From NCBI GenBank assembly GCA_031292515.1, contig JARLGZ010000247.1:1-64000 (forward strand): a DNA stretch of 64,000 nucleotides, written 5' to 3'. Made by a program: the position numbers and the translations under genes. This stretch comes from Puia sp. (GTDB lineage Bacteria > Bacteroidota > Bacteroidia > Chitinophagales > Chitinophagaceae). This document shows, piece by piece, positions 43,823 through 51,621 of the stretch. The notes beneath the pieces were generated by a model, which ran no database searches, was not told the origin of the DNA, and saw only the letters and a list, made by a program, of their open reading frames with translations. How positions within the stretch are numbered: the stretch's first letter is position 1; each line of letters starts with the position of its first letter.

Positions 43823-44389
43823 TTATTTTACCGAGTTCGGGTTTATACGATCCACGTGTTTTGACAGATATTCAACCCACAGGTCTCGTGTTCCCAGCGT
43901 CAACCAACTTCCCGGGTGATAATCGTTGTATTCTGCTTGCCAGTAGGCGCTCCAAAGATCAAGTTTGACAGGAATCGCAAAAGAGTTCTTTGCCGCCATC
44001 GAGATCATGTGTCGAATCATTAAGGGCTTATAATTTCTATTTTCCTCAGAGCACGCAATTAGATTGTGTTTTGTGAGGGACGATACATCTGTTATTCCGC
44101 GAGATCCGATCAATAGAGGTTCGCAATTTCCACGATACCAGTACCCATTGTCAAGGTCTGATGATTTTCGCCAATTTAATAGAGTGGCGTATTTGAAGCC
44201 CCACAATTCCATAATTCTCATCCTTTCCCGGAGCTTAGGAAGAGGACTCCACATTGCCAGGATAGCGTTGGTATCAACCATCGTGAAAATAGGTTCCTCC
44301 AAAAGCTCCGTAAGATATTCATCGAGATCCTTATTGGGAGTATCCACATAGATTGTGTTGTATTTGAGAGATTTATTTACGGTATTCAT
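43823..44389 (-). CDS. MT-A70-like protein without the DPPW motif
   Basis: A 188-aa protein that follows the MT-A70 pattern: an opening strand IYVD, a hydrophobic strand with 'AILAMWS', then ELWGFKYATLLNWRKS, NGYWYRGNCEPLLIGSRG and a late 'KPLMIRHMIS' helix. In active members the opening strand leads into DPPW, which makes the methyl-transfer site; here residues 16-19 are DTPN. The Pro-Pro and aromatic residue are lost although the outer fold signals remain. I infer a catalytically dead or altered family member, perhaps binding SAM or nucleic acid only. It lies just downstream of traN, on the same strand. Confidence 0.65.
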   Translation of the reverse strand: MNTVNKSLKYNTIYVDTPNKDLDEYLTELLEEPIFTMVDTNAILAMWSPLPKLRERMRIMELWGFKYATLLNWRKSSDLDNGYWYRGNCEPLLIGSRGITDVSSLTKHNLIACSEENRNYKPLMIRHMISMAAKNSFAIPVKLDLWSAYWQAEYNDYHPGSWLTLGTRDLWVEYLSKHVDRINPNSVK

Positions 44390-44491
44390 AAAATGAGATA
44401 TGAGACGTGGGCTTATTGTTTTTGTCGGCTGGAATATACAAGCGGCGGAGGCGCCAATATGTCAAATTCAATCATCGAGGGAGGCCGTGGG

Positions 44492-45355
44492 TCATTTGTT
44501 GAGATCTCTGGCTCGAAGCAATGTTTTATGGCTTATTCGCAAAAGGATCTTCCTGCCTCCATTGTGCTCCGCCAGTTCCAGGTATAAGCTCTTGTCTTTG
44601 GAAATCGTGAAAGGTTGAAATCCAACGGCGTAATACTTGTCGCCTCCACCCGGTATGGCCGACAGCAAAGGACCAAAGACAGGAGTAAAGGAAGTCTCTT
44701 GTATGGCCGACCTCTTAATTCGTTTTCTGTCAGTGGAAAACACCCTGAAATATTCCTCTTCGTAAGGAATGAACGATCCGTTTGTTACGTGACAGACTAT
44801 CCACAACAAACTGTCTTTGAGATACACACCGCGCAAAGTAAGTTTCATTTTCTCATTTCGGACGGAGTGGTGAAGAAACCCCATCCGGGCCAGCGTGTCG
44901 CTTGCCGCTTCCAATTGGGAGGGTGGTACCGGAAAGCCGGAGACCATTATTAAAGAGGTGGGAGCCTCCTGTTGTGTCGATTGTTGTCCCCTTGGCGCAT
45001 TGATTTGAAAATTGAAAGCGGTGGGATTCTCGTCGTATTGAAGGTCGAACGAATACAACTGGCCATCGTATCCAAAAATGGAGAGGTTGGTCGGCACGAA
45101 GTCCTTTTTAGCGGCTTTTATTTCAATCACATTTTCAACACCCTTAACTTTTTGAACAAGAATGTCTTTGGTGACTTTAACCCCGATTCTGATGGCGTAG
45201 GGAAATATAAGGTTGGTCATTTTGTTAAGCGATACACCGAGTTTTTGCGCCCCGATCGCCGACAGACTAAAAGTATTTACGGGCTGACTTACAGCTTGTT
45301 GATACGCTATTACCAATCCGCAGAACATAACCAAGACACACAATAGCTTTTTCAT
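44492..45355 (-). CDS. traN: Conjugative transposon protein TraN (VirB9-like)
   Basis: A 287-aa protein with a signal peptide (about 1-23) and the TraN/DUF4138 pattern: TNLIFPYAI near the start of the mature part, then FGYDGQLYSFDLQY and a C-terminal immunoglobulin-like part. TraN is the outer-ring component of the type IV secretion channel, equivalent to VirB9. It is the last tra gene of the leftward operon, 11 bases after traM. Confidence 0.88.
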   Translation of the reverse strand: MKKLLCVLVMFCGLVIAYQQAVSQPVNTFSLSAIGAQKLGVSLNKMTNLIFPYAIRIGVKVTKDILVQKVKGVENVIEIKAAKKDFVPTNLSIFGYDGQLYSFDLQYDENPTAFNFQINAPRGQQSTQQEAPTSLIMVSGFPVPPSQLEAASDTLARMGFLHHSVRNEKMKLTLRGVYLKDSLLWIVCHVTNGSFIPYEEEYFRVFSTDRKRIKRSAIQETSFTPVFGPLLSAIPGGGDKYYAVGFQPFTISKDKSLYLELAEHNGGRKILLRISHKTLLRARDLNK

Positions 45356-45366
45356 GATTTCTTTTT

Positions 45367-46659
45367 TTAATGTGATGAGATTTTCGAGTTTTTCAAATAG
45401 ACCAGGTATCCCGATTTGACGGATACCTTTATAAGTGTGACTTTTTTGCTGAACAGGGTTCTTGCTGCTTGAATGCCGGCAGAGGCGGCCTGCGCACCCA
45501 GGGATGGGTCGAGGGAAGTGGTGGCTCCGACTGAATTAATTCCTTCGTCCAAGGATTGTTTGGCGACATCCCGACTTATTGCGCCTGGTACATGGATGCC
45601 CGGCAAGCCATCGGCATCGTAGACCTGTAGCGCAATTGGAAAGATGCCACTCTTTGTCCGAACCGACGTAATACTACATAGGAGACGATCTCCATTGACA
45701 GAAACCAACCCATTTAGCAAGGTGTTCTTGGGAATCGCCACCTTACCGACCACAGCATCCTCCAGTAGGCGCAGCTCGATGGTAGCGCCAGATACGAGGA
45801 CCTGGTTGGAGTGGACTACGGCTGCCAGCGTATTGGATTCGACCGAGTCTTCCAAAGCGGCTGCATCGATATCGATAAAACCTGTGGAAGGTTCGGCGAT
45901 CGCCGTTTCACTCTTTGCTGGGCTTGGATCCATTTCGCCGATGGTGTCATTTGTCTTTTTCGCCTGCACAGATAGGTTCTCTGTTTTCCCCGGGAGCGTA
46001 GAATCCGGTTTGATAACTTCATGTATTTCAGGATGTTGAATTCGATATATTTTATCGAGCATTCCACTGAGTTTATCGAGCTGGGGGTCATCGGCCGGCG
46101 TACGGTTCTGAGCACCGTGCAGTAGCCTTTCAAGTCGCTGCACATCTGGCAGGCCTTCCTTTGGCAACCCCACCGATTTGTTAAGCATCGCTGTGTCTGG
46201 AAGTTTAAGCCCTTGCTGGTTTGCCATTGCCTGTTTCAACTGATCCAACGTCTTTAGCAGTTGATCCGCATTTTGGTCAGGAGTACCCGCTATCCCGGGA
46301 GAATTGTTAAAACCCGCACTTTTAGGAATGGTCGGATTCGTGGGAAGGCCTGCTATCGGAATCGATTTCCTAGTGTGGTAAGGATCTGCGCGAAGAGCAT
46401 TTTGTAGTTTTTGAGAATCCGCATCTGCTTTTTCATAAAAACTCAGTTTATCCATGATGCTCTCCGTTTTTTTAAAATGAGCACCGGGGAGATTTGCGTT
46501 GTAGCCTTCAGAAGCATTTTTATTCTTAGAGTCTTTGGGTATCCCTTTTCCACCACCGAAACCATAGAACACCACACAAAGCATCGGAATGACGACTAGC
46601 GGAAGGACCAGGAGGGCCTGCCGCTTTCTTTTAAACTGAAGTGACTGATTGGGTTGCAT
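45367..46659 (-). CDS. traM: Conjugative transposon protein TraM (VirB10-like)
   Basis: A 430-aa protein with a basic N-terminus, one TM helix (about 14-31), a long polar linker (about 60-250) and a C-terminal domain (about 265-430; TLAAVVHSNQVLVSGATIELRL, SLDEGINSVGATTS). This is the TraM layout; VirB10-type proteins span the envelope and sense energy from the cytoplasmic ATPases. It is followed closely by traN. Confidence 0.88.
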   Translation of the reverse strand: MQPNQSLQFKRKRQALLVLPLVVIPMLCVVFYGFGGGKGIPKDSKNKNASEGYNANLPGAHFKKTESIMDKLSFYEKADADSQKLQNALRADPYHTRKSIPIAGLPTNPTIPKSAGFNNSPGIAGTPDQNADQLLKTLDQLKQAMANQQGLKLPDTAMLNKSVGLPKEGLPDVQRLERLLHGAQNRTPADDPQLDKLSGMLDKIYRIQHPEIHEVIKPDSTLPGKTENLSVQAKKTNDTIGEMDPSPAKSETAIAEPSTGFIDIDAAALEDSVESNTLAAVVHSNQVLVSGATIELRLLEDAVVGKVAIPKNTLLNGLVSVNGDRLLCSITSVRTKSGIFPIALQVYDADGLPGIHVPGAISRDVAKQSLDEGINSVGATTSLDPSLGAQAASAGIQAARTLFSKKVTLIKVSVKSGYLVYLKNSKISSH

Positions 46660-46727
46660 ATTTAGCGTTTTTGATCGTTTGTAGATAATTTAGCCGGTGC
46701 GAATCTTCTTGAATGTCGCGGATTACG

Positions 46728-47183
46728 CTACGGTAGTGAACCTTGACTTGTCTCTCTTCCTGTAACAGAATCCATAAATCCAGGTCTTTCAGTAAGGAGC
46801 TTCGTGATAATCGGTCCGGCAACGCTGTCCGTTTCCAAACTATCGATGTAATGACGAAACCGAACGATACGTAGACGTGACTGAAAAGACGAGCTGTCCG
46901 CAAACCGGATGGCATTTGTAAGCGATTGGGGGGGACGAATGTATCCAATTTCTGAGGGGCCTTTCGGTGATCGAATGGCCATGATAACAATATGACAATA
47001 ATAGGTTGTCAGGAGAACACCAAAAACGACAAAAAACACCCTCAATTTTAAAATCGAAACCCGGGAACATCGCTGTTGTAGGGTTCGATTTAATCGGACC
47101 CCAAATGCGTTAACTTTATTTTTTAGCACTTCATGTGCGACTCGTGCAGAAGATGTTTTAAACAGTCTGGTAAGGAATTTCAT
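46728..47183 (-). CDS. TraL-position small membrane protein
   Basis: A 151-aa protein with a basic N-terminus and one TM helix (about 48-68, LRVFFVVFGVLLTTYYCHIV). Its place between traK and traM is that of traL in Bacteroides conjugative transposons. Sequence identity to TraL cannot be judged by eye, so the name rests on position and layout. The periplasmic part is polar and rich in Arg and Ser. Confidence 0.6.
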   Translation of the reverse strand: MKFLTRLFKTSSARVAHEVLKNKVNAFGVRLNRTLQQRCSRVSILKLRVFFVVFGVLLTTYYCHIVIMAIRSPKGPSEIGYIRPPQSLTNAIRFADSSSFQSRLRIVRFRHYIDSLETDSVAGPIITKLLTERPGFMDSVTGRETSQGSLP

Positions 47184-47189
47184 ATCGTT

Positions 47190-47810
47190 TTATTTTGTTT
47201 CAATTTTTAAATCTTTATTTTCAAGGGTATTCCATCGTTCGATTAAAAACCCATGAGGATTATTGTCTGAACGACTCACGGTTCTCAAAAAACCTTCCGT
47301 GATTAAATTTCTGGTAACTACACTGGTCGTTCTGATTATTTTTTGAATCGAATAACACCGGAAATAAAAAGGATAGTTGGTCATATTCAACTGGATGCTA
47401 TCTATTGAAATTTCCTGACTGATATTGCTACTGATGACATTGGCGTAGTATGATCCTTCTTTTAAGTTCTCATACAGACGCCTGGCAGATTCGTCAGCCA
47501 AATAGAGTGCTTTGGAAATATTTGTATAGATGACTTTTTCGTCAGGCGCCAACGTAAAAAAGTACTTGTGAAAGACAGCGATATGATCTCTGGCTTCGAC
47601 CGGAATGTTCTCGTTTCGATCGCTTGCGAACGCCTCCAGAGCTTTTCCGGAGGAAAGAATATAGACTTTGGACTGGATATCCGCTATCCGCTGATTGCAC
47701 TGGCGATTAATATATACACCATAGGCAAAGGAACTGAGAATGCTCAGCGCACTGATAATTCGAATAGATTGAAACGCTGTTTCAATATTTCTTACCTTTT
47801 TAAACATCAT
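47190..47810 (-). CDS. traK: Conjugative transposon protein TraK (VirB8-like)
   Basis: A 206-aa protein starting at MMFKKVRNIE; an upstream Met adds seven doubtful residues. It has one TM helix (about 16-35) and a periplasmic domain with 'DHIAVFHKYFFTLAPDE' and 'SRSDNNPHGFLIERW', typical of TraK. It is equivalent to VirB8, which nucleates the inner part of the channel. Six bases separate it from the traL-position gene. Confidence 0.88.
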   Translation of the reverse strand: MMFKKVRNIETAFQSIRIISALSILSSFAYGVYINRQCNQRIADIQSKVYILSSGKALEAFASDRNENIPVEARDHIAVFHKYFFTLAPDEKVIYTNISKALYLADESARRLYENLKEGSYYANVISSNISQEISIDSIQLNMTNYPFYFRCYSIQKIIRTTSVVTRNLITEGFLRTVSRSDNNPHGFLIERWNTLENKDLKIETK

Positions 47811-47927
47811 TTTCACATTTACAATCCACACAAAAAGGAAGTCGTTCGTCTCGTGATCAAAAAAACTCAGGAAGTATTTATTTTTGGGTTGCTCATAGTA
47901 TACGATAAATGATTTTCGTAGTATAAT

Positions 47928-49022
47928 TTAATGAATAATCGTTCCGGCGGCTGTCGTTGCACCAGAAGTGACCATTGATGCAGCGCCGCTCGCCGCATTG
48001 TTCACCGCTTTCTGATGCGGATTGTGATGACCCGCCTGAATGACAAAGTTTGCAATAGTCGGGACCGTAAAGTAACCGACGATTGCCATGAGCAAAAAGA
48101 TGATATAAGCGGCATCTGTGGAACCGAAAGTAGTCTCACCAGTGGCTTGCAATTGCGCAATGTCTAATTTTATCATCTCCTGCTGAATTTGTCCGATCAG
48201 GCTGCCTAAGATGTTGGCAATTGGGAGCCAGAGGAAGACATTTATATATTTTGCCAACCACGCAGTAAGTGTATGGTGAAATCCATCAAATACGGACAGA
48301 CCAAAGACCAGGGGGCCAAGGATAGCCAATATGATCAGGTAAAAGGTTCGGATCGTATTTATGCAGAGCGCGGCTGCCTCAAAAAGGACCTGCAATATTT
48401 CGGAGAGCCAAACTTTGATCTGGTTTTTCAGATTATAGGACATTTTCGCCATTTCAAACTTTACCCGATTCGATATGCCTGAAAACGCGCCATCGTCGGC
48501 CTCGCCACTAAGCTCTTCCCATTTGGATAAATCACCGCTTCCGGAGGGACCCACATACATTTGCCAGTCGCTCGAATTTTTTAATGCATCCTGTTTTTGC
48601 TGCAATAACGTGGCTATCGCCTGGTTGGAGTCTGTTACCAACTGATTGGTGCCGTAGACGGTAGGTTGCATGACCCCATTGATCAGCGCAATAACAGACG
48701 GAAAAATGGTGATGCAAAAGCCCAGGACGAACGGTCTAAACAAGGGATAAAAATCAATCGGTTCAGCTCTTGCCAGAGAGCCCCACGCTCGGCTGGCGAT
48801 ATACCATAAGGTCGCAAATCCAGCAAGTGCTCTTCCGATGCCAATAAGCTCGCTGCATTTTACGATCATCGTGTCGTAAACAGAATTTAAGGTTTTCTGA
48901 AGACCGTGGATATCCCCGGCAAAGGTGCCATCCTGGGCTTGACATAGTAAGGGGAGCATGCCACCTGCCAAAGCCAGGATAAAACCCATTTTCTTTTGTC
49001 TCATATGTGAAAATTTGAGCAT
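47928..49022 (-). CDS. traJ: Conjugative transposon protein TraJ (VirB6-like)
   Basis: A 364-aa polytopic membrane protein with a signal-like N-terminus and about six or seven hydrophobic helices (for example LAGFATLWYIASRAW, PFVLGFCITIFPSVIALI, AAYIIFLLMAIVGYFTVPTIA), with a Gly/Ala-rich C-terminal tail (SGAASMVTSGATTAAG). TraJ is the VirB6-type pore component. The first Met is used; later Met residues at positions 7 and 12 are possible. The 117-base gap before traK is the largest within the tra operon. Confidence 0.85.
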   Translation of the reverse strand: MLKFSHMRQKKMGFILALAGGMLPLLCQAQDGTFAGDIHGLQKTLNSVYDTMIVKCSELIGIGRALAGFATLWYIASRAWGSLARAEPIDFYPLFRPFVLGFCITIFPSVIALINGVMQPTVYGTNQLVTDSNQAIATLLQQKQDALKNSSDWQMYVGPSGSGDLSKWEELSGEADDGAFSGISNRVKFEMAKMSYNLKNQIKVWLSEILQVLFEAAALCINTIRTFYLIILAILGPLVFGLSVFDGFHHTLTAWLAKYINVFLWLPIANILGSLIGQIQQEMIKLDIAQLQATGETTFGSTDAAYIIFLLMAIVGYFTVPTIANFVIQAGHHNPHQKAVNNAASGAASMVTSGATTAAGTIIH

Positions 49023-49032
49023 AAATCAGTGT

Positions 49033-49668
49033 CTAATTGATTCCGTAAATATTTTGCAGCGTGCTCAGATCACCCGCTTCTTTCGATCGTTGAATTGCCT
49101 GTACAGAAGTCTGACTGTTGAATGTTCGCAAGTGAGACAGCGTTGCTGTTATATCGTCGTAAATTCGATCGATCGAGTTCAAGCGCTCGGCATCATTCAT
49201 GCGCATTTGATTCGCTGTGATTACCATTGTCAACTGCGTGATGCACTGCGCACTTTTGTTCAGGATGGTGGAATACAAATTTGCGATATAGCTTAATTCT
49301 TGAGGAGTAAAGTGTCCGTCTGCATTAAATTTGCTGGAGGCTGACCGGTATTCTGATACTACATTGTATTCCGCATTAATAATGTCTACTATCCGGGGGT
49401 AGTTTTGTACGGCAGGCGAGACCGCAAGCAGCGCATCGAGAAATGCCTTGTGCAAATTGAAGTTTCCGCTTACTACACTTTCGACATCTTTGTATCCCTT
49501 GTCGATAATGGTGTACGCCTTGTACATCTCCGACAAGATGCTCTTCAATTCCGATAATTTTTCAATGTCGAGCGCCAGTTGGGTCGCCAATTGAATGATG
49601 GATTGCGAGTGGGCACGAGATCCGAAAACCATGCATGCCAGGAATAGTACAATTATTTTGTTTTTCAT
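49033..49668 (-). CDS. TraI-like secreted protein, copy 3
   Basis: A 211-aa protein with a signal peptide (about 1-22) and an all-helical mature part ending in LSTLQNIYGIN. Two neighbouring genes encode proteins with the same plan and same end motif. The position, just before traJ, is that of traI (DUF4141), a VirB5-like periplasmic or surface component. Third and most downstream of three tandem paralogues. Confidence 0.75.
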   Translation of the reverse strand: MKNKIIVLFLACMVFGSRAHSQSIIQLATQLALDIEKLSELKSILSEMYKAYTIIDKGYKDVESVVSGNFNLHKAFLDALLAVSPAVQNYPRIVDIINAEYNVVSEYRSASSKFNADGHFTPQELSYIANLYSTILNKSAQCITQLTMVITANQMRMNDAERLNSIDRIYDDITATLSHLRTFNSQTSVQAIQRSKEAGDLSTLQNIYGIN

Positions 49669-49673
49669 TGCTT

Positions 49674-50336
49674 TTATTTTAAACCGTAGATGGATTGTAA
49701 GGTTGAGATGTCGCCGTTTCCGCGCGATCTTTCCGTTACCAGCAGATCCGTTTGCGCGGTAACCGATTGGACATACCGGGCCTGGTCTTTCGCTCTTTCG
49801 TCGAGAACCTGGATCCGGCGAATGCGTTCGCCGTCTGTCATGCTAACGTCACTGCTTGTGACCAGGTTGGAGAGAGCGGTGACGTCATCCCCAATTATTT
49901 TCACCAAATTTTGATATACAGTTGACAGATAGCTGGACTCCGCGCCGTTTAAAATGCCCGCGGATTTGTATCGGGAGATCGCCTGTTGGAATTGTCGGAT
50001 GGCGCCAGTCTGCAAAGTCGCAATCTCTACGACCTCAGCCATGGAAGCAATTTTCGGATTGACCGCTTGCAACGAGGCAAAAAAGGTCGAATGCAGATTA
50101 AATTCTCCATTTTTGATATCGTGAATGGCATGGAGACCATTTTCGGCAATCTGGTATCCCTTTTCGGCCACCTTTAAGTACGCTTCCAAGGCAGCAATCT
50201 GCTGGGTCATCGTCTCTACCATTTGAACAAGTTGTGCTTGGCCGGCGTTCGGTCGTATAACAAGCACTCCAACCAAAAGCATGACGATGAAAATTGTATG
50301 TTTGGGCTTAAAACAGCTTCTATGTTGACGTTCCAT
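49674..50336 (-). CDS. TraI-like secreted protein, copy 2
   Basis: A 220-aa protein, start chosen at MERQHRSCFK, which leads into a signal peptide ending AGQAQ. The helical mature part contains KGYQIAENGLHAIHDIKNGEFNLH-like segments shared with copy 3 (KGYKDVESV...GNFNLHKAF), and it ends ISTLQSIYGLK. Gap of 5 bases to copy 3. The three copies have drifted apart too far for a recent duplication. Confidence 0.75.
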   Translation of the reverse strand: MERQHRSCFKPKHTIFIVMLLVGVLVIRPNAGQAQLVQMVETMTQQIAALEAYLKVAEKGYQIAENGLHAIHDIKNGEFNLHSTFFASLQAVNPKIASMAEVVEIATLQTGAIRQFQQAISRYKSAGILNGAESSYLSTVYQNLVKIIGDDVTALSNLVTSSDVSMTDGERIRRIQVLDERAKDQARYVQSVTAQTDLLVTERSRGNGDISTLQSIYGLK

Positions 50337-50343
50337 ATGATAA

Positions 50344-51012
50344 TTATTGTAAACCGTACAAGGACATGACTGCATTCATATCTTCCTGATCTTTGGATCG
50401 TTGAACACTTAGCATGATGTTTTGCTGCGTGAATATCCCAAGATCGCTATAGTTTTTATCCACCCGATCCGATGCGTTGTTGATGATGCGCAATCGGTCG
50501 GCGTCATCCATTTGTGTTATAAATGCGTTGATCACCATTGATATCTGATTTACATTTTCTATGCTTTGCGCCAGGATGCCGTCATATACCTTGTAGATGT
50601 GACTGAGTTCGTTGGCCGAAAAGTGCTTGTCCTGCCCCATCAATGCATAGGCAGTTTTATAATTTTTGACCAACTGGATTTGTTTGGCAATGATGTCTTT
50701 TACACGCTGATATTCTGCAATAGCTGTTTTTATTTGCCATAGCTCCTGATAGTATTCACTGTACAGGTCTTTCTGCTTCTGGACCCAACTCGTGATGTCT
50801 GTTAAGTGGAGCTGATGCATCGTATTTTCCAGCTCTTTTTGGGCATCCTGCAGATAGACGGTTTCCGTTTGGACTTTCTGAATGCCCAAGTCTATTTCCA
50901 TAATTGCCTCTTTAATGACTTCTTCTATGGCGTCTATAATTTGAGCAGAACCCGTTTTCGGAACCAAGACCGCAACCAGTAAAACGAGCAAACCGAATCG
51001 TATTGTTTTCAT
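50344..51012 (-). CDS. TraI-like secreted protein, copy 1
   Basis: A 222-aa protein starting at MKTIRFGLLVLLVAV (signal peptide ending GSAQ); a longer start would overlap the small gene before it. Strongly helical, coiled-coil-like mature region, ending MNAVMSLYGLQ, the same end motif as copies 2 and 3. It is the most divergent of the three. Confidence 0.75.
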   Translation of the reverse strand: MKTIRFGLLVLLVAVLVPKTGSAQIIDAIEEVIKEAIMEIDLGIQKVQTETVYLQDAQKELENTMHQLHLTDITSWVQKQKDLYSEYYQELWQIKTAIAEYQRVKDIIAKQIQLVKNYKTAYALMGQDKHFSANELSHIYKVYDGILAQSIENVNQISMVINAFITQMDDADRLRIINNASDRVDKNYSDLGIFTQQNIMLSVQRSKDQEDMNAVMSLYGLQ

Positions 51013-51016
51013 ATAA

Positions 51017-51196
51017 TTAAGGTTTATCTTCCAACGAACGAATTTCATCGACAAAAATGCTGACAACTTCGGAGGAGTTTATAGTCGGGAATTCCACTCT
51101 TACATGCAGGACCTCATCTTCTGTTAAGGATCGGCTTAAGTCGCTTTCCAGATTGAAAACAGCCCAACAGTCAGCAAACTTTTTAATTTGATACAT
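51017..51196 (-). CDS. Small 59-aa acidic protein in the tra operon
   Basis: A short frame (MYQIKKFADCWAVFNLESDL, then SRSLTEDEVLHVRVEF and an acidic end) that fits exactly between two tra genes: 5 bases after the stop of the lipoprotein gene and 4 bases before the TraI-like start. It has no signal peptide or TM segment and would be cytoplasmic. I do not recognise it. The close packing, same strand and plausible amino-acid use make a real gene likely. Confidence 0.6.
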   Translation of the reverse strand: MYQIKKFADCWAVFNLESDLSRSLTEDEVLHVRVEFPTINSSEVVSIFVDEIRSLEDKP

Positions 51197-51201
51197 GGCT
51201 G

Positions 51202-51606
51202 CTAGTTTTCAATTTTTTTATAGGCGTTTGATAGTAAGTATAGGCCGTCAAATGTTTCCGGCTTAAAATCAAGATAAATAGACCGACCAGGAATCGTTAC
51301 TCTGTTTCCGAACCCGTCCAAGATGCCTGTCAATTTTTCGCGTGTGAAGGTCACAGGAAATGACTTATTTTCTATTTTCCGTTGGAAGTAAGTATGGCGG
51401 ACGATGTTGATGTGGTCGTAATGGTCCGGCATGGTGAGTACCAGTGTGTCCCATATTCGTTGGAATGTAGTCTCTTCTGCATAGACATACGTTCCTGTGT
51501 AAAAAAACGCCGGGTGAAATTCGATTACCGGCCTGGAGTTCTGTTTCCAGCGACAAGCCAGAACGAGCAAAATAAAAGCCCCCGAAACAAAAAGTACTAA
51601 TTTCAT
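51202..51606 (-). CDS. Predicted lipoprotein between traG and traI
   Basis: A 134-aa protein with a short signal and lipobox (LVLAC, Cys18), then a mostly polar domain with several aromatic residues (FFYTGTYVYAEETTFQRIW). Its place, right after the VirB4-type gene and before the TraI-like genes, would suit a small outer-membrane lipoprotein of the channel (VirB7-like role), but no sequence evidence for that family is visible. Confidence 0.65.
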   Translation of the reverse strand: MKLVLFVSGAFILLVLACRWKQNSRPVIEFHPAFFYTGTYVYAEETTFQRIWDTLVLTMPDHYDHINIVRHTYFQRKIENKSFPVTFTREKLTGILDGFGNRVTIPGRSIYLDFKPETFDGLYLLSNAYKKIEN

Positions 51607-51621
51607 AATATATGGGTTTTA

